Positions 6,308 through 10,999 of a stretch of DNA of 10,999 bases are shown here, one piece after another. A program made the translations under genes and the position numbers. Below the pieces are notes generated by a model. It was not told the DNA's origin, searched no databases, and saw only the letters and a program-made list of their open reading frames with translations. This stretch comes from JAVJSD01 sp040219575 (lineage in GTDB: Bacteria; Planctomycetota; Planctomycetia; Pirellulales; Pirellulaceae): positions 1 to 10,999 of the forward strand of contig JAVJSD010000005.1 of assembly GCA_040219575.1 (NCBI GenBank), read 5' to 3'. Each line of letters opens with the position of its first letter. Position 1 is the stretch's first letter.

Positions 6308-9211
6308 CTAGTCGCCGGTGAATTCCAGTGTCCTGGCAACGCGGAAGCCTGCGATACGCGAGCGCAATGTCGGATTGCCGTAGGCCCGGGCGGCTGAACG
6401 CAAGGCATTCGAACCGCTCCGAAACGAGCCGCCACGGGCAACGCGTGCGATCCCCGTGGCAGGCCCCTGAGGATCTACAAGCCGCGTTTTGCCATCGTAT
6501 TCGGCTTGCCAATGATCCGAGCACCATTCGTGCACGTTTCCGTTCAGGTCAAAAAATCCGAAGCCGTTGGGCAGACGCATGCCACAAGGTTCGGGAGACT
6601 GCTCTCCAAAAACCGCATAGCGGCTGAGCAATGCGTCGTCATCTCCACAGAAATAAGTCGTCATGGTGCCGGCGCGACAAGCGTATTCCCATTCCGCCTC
6701 GCTGGGCAATCGGTAGCCCAACGACTGCTCGTCAACGCGCCATGCGGCATCGTCACGCAAGTAGAACGGGGGCAGGTTTTCCCTCTTGCTCAGCCAGTTG
6801 CAGAATAGCACTGCATCTTCCCAGCTGACCTCTTGCATCGGATGCGCCAGCGTGACCCTTTGATCCGTCTCCTCGTCGCTCCAGTTCTTCGCTTGCTCCT
6901 CATCGGCGGTCTTTGCTTCGTTGACGAACTGCAGGAACGCTCCTCGTGAAGTTTCGCGGTCCGCAAGCAGGAACGCCTTTGTGAGGGTCACGACCTGCCC
7001 CGAGTCTCCAGGTTGCGTGCCTCCTCGCATGAATCTTCCTGGTCGTATCACCAGCATCGTCATGCCGAGCGAATTTACACTCCAATCCCGATGCGAGTCA
7101 GGCGATGTCGGTACCGTCGGCGGAATATCGAGCTGCCACCTCCGCGTGGCGAAACCACACGCGCTATGCGTGCCGGAATCCGGCGAGCCCTGCAATTTCG
7201 ACAGCAAGGTCCGCCAGCTGCGAAGGTCACTGGGTGCCAACTCCTCGCGGGGTATCTGGCCGGCGCCGAGAATAATGTTCGACCGCAGTGCCTCGTTCTG
7301 GCTTTTCCTGGCTAGATAAGCCAGTCGGCTTAGATCGCCGTGCCACCTGGGCAGCATCTCCAGAAAAGCGGTTCGCGGAGACGGATCGGACTGCGGCTGG
7401 CACATCTCCTCGGCAAGAGAGAAGTCTTCCATGTATAGTGCGACCACTGCCAGACGGGCCAGTTGCTCCAATTCCGGGCTCGCCTTAGCCCTGGCCTCGT
7501 CGGCGTATTGCCGGATCCAATGTGTGGAACGGTCCGAGTTTGCAAGGGCCGTGACCAGATTCGGACATTCCTGCACCGCGGCCGTGCCGATGTTAGTGAC
7601 CAGGAACTCGACGCGCACGTCTCCAAAGTGGGCCAGCGCAATTGCCGCATGCAATCGCTGGGAATCGTCACACTCGGGATCACCGAAGCGGTCGCGGAGC
7701 AACGGTACGGCGTATTCCTCCAGTGGTTCAAGGAGTTCGATAGCGTAGGGCAGTCCGGCGGCCGGCGCCGTCAGTACGTTTTCCACGTGGGAACGCGCCC
7801 GCGCGCGGTCGTTCCTGATTTGCGCCGCAGCGATGCGACGCGCGTTCGCCCGGTCCTGCTCGAAGACGAAGCCGACAGTAACGAGCGCGGCGCAGATAAC
7901 GGCCGTCAGGGAGGCTGCAGCGACGGGGCGTCGCCTGCACCACATCCAGACTCTCTCAAAGGGGCCGACCGGCCGCGCGACAATCGGTTCGCCAGCCAGC
8001 CAGCGACGCAGGTCTTCCGCCATTTCTCCGGCAGTCCCATAGCGTCTTGCTACGTCTTTCCTCAAGCATTTGAGGCAGATCGTCGCCAGGTCGCGTGGGA
8101 TCGCCGGATTCAAGCGGCTTGGATGGACGGGTTCGCTCTCGACAACCTGCCGAATCGTTTCTGCACTCGACGCAGCCTGAAACGGCGCACGCCCCGTCAG
8201 CAGAAAGTACAACGTTGCTCCCAGGGAATACACGTCCGTCGCCGGCCCCACCAAGTCGGATTCGCCCAACGCCTGTTCGGGTGCCATGTAATTTGGTGTG
8301 CCGAGCACCTGCCCGGTAGCGGTCAGGTTGCTGTCGCGGTAAAGGTGCTTGGCTAGGCCGAAATCCGTAACGCGAGGCTGGCCGTTCTTGTTTAGCAAAA
8401 TGTTCTGTGGCTTGATGTCGCGATGTGCGATGCCCTGATCATGGGCGTACTGTACTGCCTCGGCGACACGTTGCAACAACGACGCGGCGTGCTCGGCTGT
8501 CAGCGGTCCATCCTCCCTGACCTTCGAGAACAGGCTGGGACCGTCTACAAACGCCATTGAATAGAAATGCTGGCCATATGCTTCACCCACCTCGTGGACT
8601 GGAACAATGCCAGAATGATCGAGCTGCGCCGCCGCTTCCGCTTCGGAGCGAAATCGCTTCACCTGCTCCTCGTCGGCAAACTCCCCCGACCGGATCATCT
8701 TCAGTGCGACCAGCCGGTTCAATCGCTTCTGTCGCGCCTTGTAAACAACTCCCATTCCCCCCCTGGCGATTTCCTCGATCAGTTCGTAGTCCCCAAAAAC
8801 ACTGGTCGCCGATTCATCGCCTTGTGACCTTAGGACCAACGGGGCGGTGTCCACTTCTATGTCAGCTCCGAGTGAGTTCGTGCTGGAACCGGCCCGTGGA
8901 ATCTCCTGGTCGTCCGACGCAGCAGTGTGGAGACGTTCGACCAAGTGTTCGATGGCACGCCTGTCCTCATGAGTGAGCGTACCATGTTGCACCAGCAACT
9001 CGCTCAGCGATGTATTCGTATCACGACTTTTGCGCAACGCGTCCGCTAGCAATTCCTGATCGATCAAGCCAAACGAGATCGCGATACGAGCGAACGTCAC
9101 GTTTCGGGCGAAGCCGTCCGAGGCGCGGCGCGACAGGTCCGAGCGATGGTCACGGCCTGACCACTGTTCAGTAACCGCATGCAATGGATCAAAATCGTCC
9201 ATGCTTCCCAT
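6308..9211 (-). CDS. Transmembrane Ser/Thr protein kinase with C-terminal FGE-like domain
   Basis: The frame continues 5' to a TTG at 9238, but I chose the ATG at 9211 (967 aa); the ATG at 9202 is an alternative. No start has a good ribosome-binding site. Residue numbers are from 9211. Residues ~35-95 form a small helical domain (FARIAISFGLIDQELLADAL) common before planctomycete kinases. The kinase domain spans ~140-405: glycine loop IARGGMGVVYK, Lys171 (VALKMI), HRDIKPQN with catalytic Asp265, DFG 283-285 and APE 310-312. All key residues are present. One membrane helix lies at ~429-449 after CRRRP. A helical HEAT-like region (~480-670) leads to an FGE-sulfatase-like domain (~713-961) with YRLPSEAEWEYACRAG, GNVHEWCSDHW, RVARGGSFR and GFRVAR. 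The FGE catalytic cysteines near RGGSFR are missing, so this domain probably binds rather than oxidises. The likely role is signal sensing, with an extracytoplasmic C-terminus. Confidence 0.93.
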   Translation of the reverse strand: MGSMDDFDPLHAVTEQWSGRDHRSDLSRRASDGFARNVTFARIAISFGLIDQELLADALRKSRDTNTSLSELLVQHGTLTHEDRRAIEHLVERLHTAASDDQEIPRAGSSTNSLGADIEVDTAPLVLRSQGDESATSVFGDYELIEEIARGGMGVVYKARQKRLNRLVALKMIRSGEFADEEQVKRFRSEAEAAAQLDHSGIVPVHEVGEAYGQHFYSMAFVDGPSLFSKVREDGPLTAEHAASLLQRVAEAVQYAHDQGIAHRDIKPQNILLNKNGQPRVTDFGLAKHLYRDSNLTATGQVLGTPNYMAPEQALGESDLVGPATDVYSLGATLYFLLTGRAPFQAASSAETIRQVVESEPVHPSRLNPAIPRDLATICLKCLRKDVARRYGTAGEMAEDLRRWLAGEPIVARPVGPFERVWMWCRRRPVAAASLTAVICAALVTVGFVFEQDRANARRIAAAQIRNDRARARSHVENVLTAPAAGLPYAIELLEPLEEYAVPLLRDRFGDPECDDSQRLHAAIALAHFGDVRVEFLVTNIGTAAVQECPNLVTALANSDRSTHWIRQYADEARAKASPELEQLARLAVVALYMEDFSLAEEMCQPQSDPSPRTAFLEMLPRWHGDLSRLAYLARKSQNEALRSNIILGAGQIPREELAPSDLRSWRTLLSKLQGSPDSGTHSACGFATRRWQLDIPPTVPTSPDSHRDWSVNSLGMTMLVIRPGRFMRGGTQPGDSGQVVTLTKAFLLADRETSRGAFLQFVNEAKTADEEQAKNWSDEETDQRVTLAHPMQEVSWEDAVLFCNWLSKRENLPPFYLRDDAAWRVDEQSLGYRLPSEAEWEYACRAGTMTTYFCGDDDALLSRYAVFGEQSPEPCGMRLPNGFGFFDLNGNVHEWCSDHWQAEYDGKTRLVDPQGPATGIARVARGGSFRSGSNALRSAARAYGNPTLRSRIAGFRVARTLEFTGD

Positions 9212-9379
9212 TGTGAGACCGAAATTCGGCGCTTGCAATCGACGGCGACCAGATCCATTACGGGTTTTTTCACCTCACCTGAGAGCATCGCCGCTAATGC
9301 TTGGGCCGGGACAGCTAGACAAGCTTTGAGTTAAGCGACGCAACGGCAATCGTGTTAGGTTTTCAGCCGTCGGCAGCTC

Positions 9380-10027
9380 GTGCTGAACGAGCGGATTCTC
9401 GCACGCATTCCCACGCTGCAGGACGCAGCCGTTCTCGAACTCGGCGCCGGCAACGGGTATTTCGCCGCCATGATGCGGGATCGGTTCTCTGGCCAGGCGC
9501 CCCGCCGTCATGTCATTACCGACCAGTCTAAGAGGCTGCTGGAGATCGCGGAGCGGCATTTTCGACTTCCGGGGACGGAATACGTCCAGCTCGACGTGCG
9601 GGCCCCGTTCCCATTCGACGACGGTGCGTTCGATCTGGTACTGGCGACCATGGTCTTCAACGAGATCACCACGGCCGGCGTGCGGCGAGCTCTGGGCGAA
9701 TGTCGGCGCGTTTTGCACCCGAGTGGTCGGCTCCTCGCCACAGTGCTGCACCCCGAGTTCGTCGCCAGTCTAGCCAAACGAGGTGAGCTACGCCGAGAAC
9801 GAGGCAGGCAAATGACGATGCCCGGCGCCGATGGAATTCGGTTGCCGGTCGTCGTTCGCAAGCAGGAAGCCTACGAGCGGCTGCTGCAGGCCAGCGGCTT
9901 CAGTTGGGAAAGTGAAGACGTGTACGCGACAGAGGAGGTGCTGCGGGCCAAACCGGGGCTGAGCGGGTCGAACAACGTACCGCTGGCGTTGATTTTCGAT
10001 TGTCGTGTTGGCAGCGATCTACGATGA
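9380..10027 (+). CDS. Class I SAM-dependent methyltransferase, N-terminally clipped
   Basis: This encodes a 215-aa Rossmann-fold methyltransferase. Motif I is VLELGAGNGYF (residues 18-28), the acidic residue after strand 2 is in HVITDQS, motif II/III is YVQLDVRAPFPFDDGAFDLV, and the post-motif is LGECRRVLHPSGRLLATVLH. These bind S-adenosylmethionine; the methyl acceptor cannot be told. The frame opens at 9359 after TAG (9356-9358). The only candidate starts near the N-terminus are GTG 9380 and, far inside the fold, ATG 9470, and neither has a ribosome-binding site. Relatives usually carry 30 or more residues ahead of motif I (a YD-type helix), while only 17 remain here. The gene may have lost its 5' end by deletion or frameshift. 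It is divergent from the kinase gene, with 168 bases between starts. Confidence 0.8.
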   Translation: MLNERILARIPTLQDAAVLELGAGNGYFAAMMRDRFSGQAPRRHVITDQSKRLLEIAERHFRLPGTEYVQLDVRAPFPFDDGAFDLVLATMVFNEITTAGVRRALGECRRVLHPSGRLLATVLHPEFVASLAKRGELRRERGRQMTMPGADGIRLPVVVRKQEAYERLLQASGFSWESEDVYATEEVLRAKPGLSGSNNVPLALIFDCRVGSDLR

Positions 10028-10359
10028 AGCCGTTAAAGGCTCCATAAACGTTAATTTGGTCTTGCTCGTCGATGGTAGGCTGGACGCCGCGTCTGGCGCT
10101 AGGTCGGACTCGGCATCGCTGGTCGACTGCTATCGCGAGGTAGCGTGTTGCCGCGAGAAGTTTGGCAACAATTTGGCAACATCCGGAACCGATGCGGCGA
10201 TCCGAAACGGTGAGGCGATCATCTGTGGTTGTGGGGAGGCTCCGTTTCGTCAGTGTCGCAACATATTGCTGGATAGCTACTTGCAACGCACGTACGCGTC
10301 GTGGATAATTCTCGACGCGCCTGAGACTTACGAGCGTTGAGGCGGTTCCAGGCCCCTTG
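10028..10359. other. 332-base stretch before the tRNA fragment
   Basis: No secure gene is present. A plus-strand frame (10005-10340) overlaps the methyltransferase end and reads through the stretch, but its Cys-rich, low-complexity translation does not look like a known protein. It contains a tandem 10-base repeat TTTGGCAACA (10161-10170 and 10172-10181), translated as part of REKFGNNLATSG. I speculate that this could be the worn tail of a tyrosine recombinase gene next to its attachment site, but no catalytic R-H-R-Y motif is visible. Confidence 0.3.
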
Positions 10360-10418
10360 TTGGATTCAAAATCCAGTTGCCGCAAGGCAGTGTGGGTTCG
10401 AGTCCCACCTCTGGTACC
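10360..10418 (+). tRNA. tRNA-Leu(CAA) 3' half only (att-like scar)
   Basis: The sequence contains a complete anticodon arm (stem 10360-10364/10372-10376, loop TTCAAAA, anticodon CAA 10367-10369), the long variable arm expected of tRNA-Leu (TTGCCGCAAGGCAGT, a TGCC/GGCA stem with a GCAA tetraloop), a T arm (GTGGG TTCGAGT CCCAC, 10392-10408), the 3' acceptor strand CTCTGGT (10409-10415), discriminator A and CC without a final A. No D arm or matching 5' acceptor strand (GCCAGAG or ACCAGAG) is found within normal distance upstream; the nearest GCCTGAG is too far away and mismatched. Upstream of the anticodon stem the sequence diverges from tRNA. This is the pattern left when an integrase uses the 3' part of a tRNA gene as its attachment core. 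It cannot make a functional tRNA. Confidence 0.75.
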
Positions 10419-10429
10419 TCTTCAAGCGT

Positions 10430-10464
10430 AAGGACTTGCCGCCTCGGGCCGCAGGTCCTTTTTC
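10430..10464 (+). terminator. Rho-independent terminator after the tRNA fragment
   Basis: AAGGACTTGCCG (10430-10441) pairs with CCGCAGGTCCTT (10449-10460) with one wobble and one mismatch, around a short loop, followed by a T run (10459-10463). It lies 12 bases after the tRNA 3' end. It is typical of a tRNA terminator and has survived intact although the 5' half of the tRNA is gone. Confidence 0.75.
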
Positions 10465-10466
10465 GT

Positions 10467-10868
10467 TGCGCGGACGCCGGCTTGCCGCCATTTTACCGAC
10501 AGTCCGGAAGTCGTGAGGAACTCGGGCGATGTCGCCGCCACTGGCAGCCTCCATCAACAACGGACACGCTTCCCCTTGCCGCAAGATCGGCCGCGTTTGC
10601 AGGCTAAGTACCAGGTGCCAAGAGACCAGGTTCGGCCTCGTTTCCTTCCGGACACGATGTCCGGCCCGCGGTTCGCCGCGACGTGATCGACGTTGATGGC
10701 GCCGCGGCCACCGCCAACCAACGCAACGCGCAATCCAAGCGTCGGGCAGATCATGGCCTCCAGCCCCCGCGATGCTCTAAACAGCGGTTGGTCAGCTTAT
10801 CCCGCTTCCTCCACGAACCCCTGTCGGTCCATACCCCACGGCGATCACGGTTCTTTTCCGGTTCATCC
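10467..10868. other. About 400 bases without an assignable gene
   Basis: No credible gene is present on either strand. A minus-strand frame at 10554-10754 (66 codons, LGLRVALVGGGRGAINVDH near its start) is weakly protein-like but matches no family I can name. A perfect 7-bp hairpin CCGGACA-CGA-TGTCCGG lies at 10648-10664. ACCAGG occurs twice near 10610-10630. The right side runs into the likely left end of the ISL3-type element. Confidence 0.35.
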
Positions 10869-10898
10869 GGCTGAAGCGTATTGTGGTTGAAAAAATGC

Positions 10899-10958
10899 GG
10901 ACATGCTGTTCCTATCTGTTGTTCTTGCAAGGACTTCAGACAGGAGATCAGCATGTCC
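10899..10958 (+). promoter_or_regulatory. 10-bp inverted repeat enclosing the transposase RBS and start codon
   Basis: GGACATGCTG (10899-10908) and CAGCATGTCC (10949-10958) are perfect reverse complements separated by 40 bases. The right arm covers the ATG at 10953-10955, and the intervening loop contains the AGGAG ribosome-binding site (10942-10946). A transcript that starts left of 10899 could fold so that the start codon is paired, whereas one starting inside the loop could not. Known insertion sequences such as IS10 and IS50 use this layout to silence read-through transcripts. Its action here is inferred. Confidence 0.5.
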
Positions 10959-10999
10959 ACAAGTTTGTTGTACCATGCGTTCGGCGTACGCGGCTACCA
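10953..10999 (+). CDS. ISL3-type transposase, N-terminal fragment (cut by window edge)
   Basis: The ATG at 10953 follows AGGAG with 6 bases of spacing. The 15 complete codons visible read MSTSLLYHAFGVRGY. This opening is one I recall from planctomycete ISL3-family transposases (MSTSLLYH-x-FG-x-RGY). The zinc-binding and DDE domains lie beyond the window. The left end of the element is probably near 10869, where GGCTGAAGCG begins, but without the other end the terminal inverted repeat cannot be confirmed. The same start codon lies within the inverted repeat at 10899-10958. Confidence 0.65.
   Translation, partial: MSTSLLYHAFGVRGY

Noticed and set aside
7463..8356. 297-codon plus-strand frame
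   Set aside because: It is a shadow of the kinase gene, which is intact on the other strand with all catalytic motifs.
9212..9238. TTG start for the kinase at 9238
   Set aside because: TTG without a ribosome-binding site, when ATG codons lie 27 and 36 bases further in; the added residues are not needed for any domain.
10319..10418. Complete tRNA-Leu using GCCTGAG as the 5' acceptor strand
   Set aside because: It has a mismatch with CTCTGGT, and about 34 bases would separate it from the anticodon stem with no D-arm consensus.
10366..10584. Minus-strand 72-codon frame ending RWDSNPHCLAATGF
   Set aside because: The WDSNPH segment is the antisense translation of the tRNA T arm, a well-known artefact, and the rest covers the terminator.
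1..10999. CRISPR array or rRNA genes
   Set aside because: No regularly spaced repeats of 20-40 bases and no rRNA-like conserved segments were seen on either strand.

Overview
The window looks like part of a planctomycete chromosome (Planctomycetota, possibly Pirellulales-like). That is an inference from gene content: a secreted DUF4838 protein with a carbohydrate-binding tail, a transmembrane Ser/Thr kinase fused to a formylglycine-enzyme-like domain, a Lys-rich small DNA-binding protein of a type common in this phylum, and two insertion-sequence fragments resembling planctomycete ISKra4 and ISL3 transposases. No marker gene fixes the species.

Layout, left to right. (1) 1-120: the last codons of an ISKra4-type transposase. 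(2) 181-522, minus: a small Lys-rich putative DNA-binding protein, followed upstream by about 650 bases with no securely assignable gene. (3) 1170-3653, plus: a secreted 827-aa DUF4838/CBM9-like protein. (4) 3793-5311, plus: a two-gene cassette with a stand-alone alanyl-tRNA-synthetase-like catalytic core and a SpoU/TrmH-type RNA 2'-O-methyltransferase. Each reads as a full protein only if one single-base frameshift is corrected. (5) 5712-6269, plus: a small protein with a PA-IL (LecA)-like C-terminal half, preceded by three evenly spaced GCAWTTTTTCC-like elements. (6) 6308-9211, minus: the kinase/FGE-like receptor, convergent with the lectin-like gene across a hairpin. (7) 9380-10027, plus: a class I SAM methyltransferase with a clipped N-terminus. 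(8) 10360-10418: the 3' half only of a tRNA-Leu(CAA), followed by a strong terminator. It looks like an integration scar. (9) 10953-10999: the start of an ISL3-type transposase whose start codon lies inside a perfect 10-bp inverted repeat.

The genes do not form one pathway. The clearest functional unit is the AlaRS-like/methyltransferase pair, which suggests RNA or tRNA-linked chemistry. The rest reads as an accessory region: IS fragments at both ends, a tRNA-derived scar, a truncated gene and two frameshifted genes. The AlaRS-like/SPOUT pair is the best candidate for something poorly described, and the tRNA scar suggests that material to its left may have been acquired. Both frameshifts could be sequencing errors, and only reads or related genomes would settle that.
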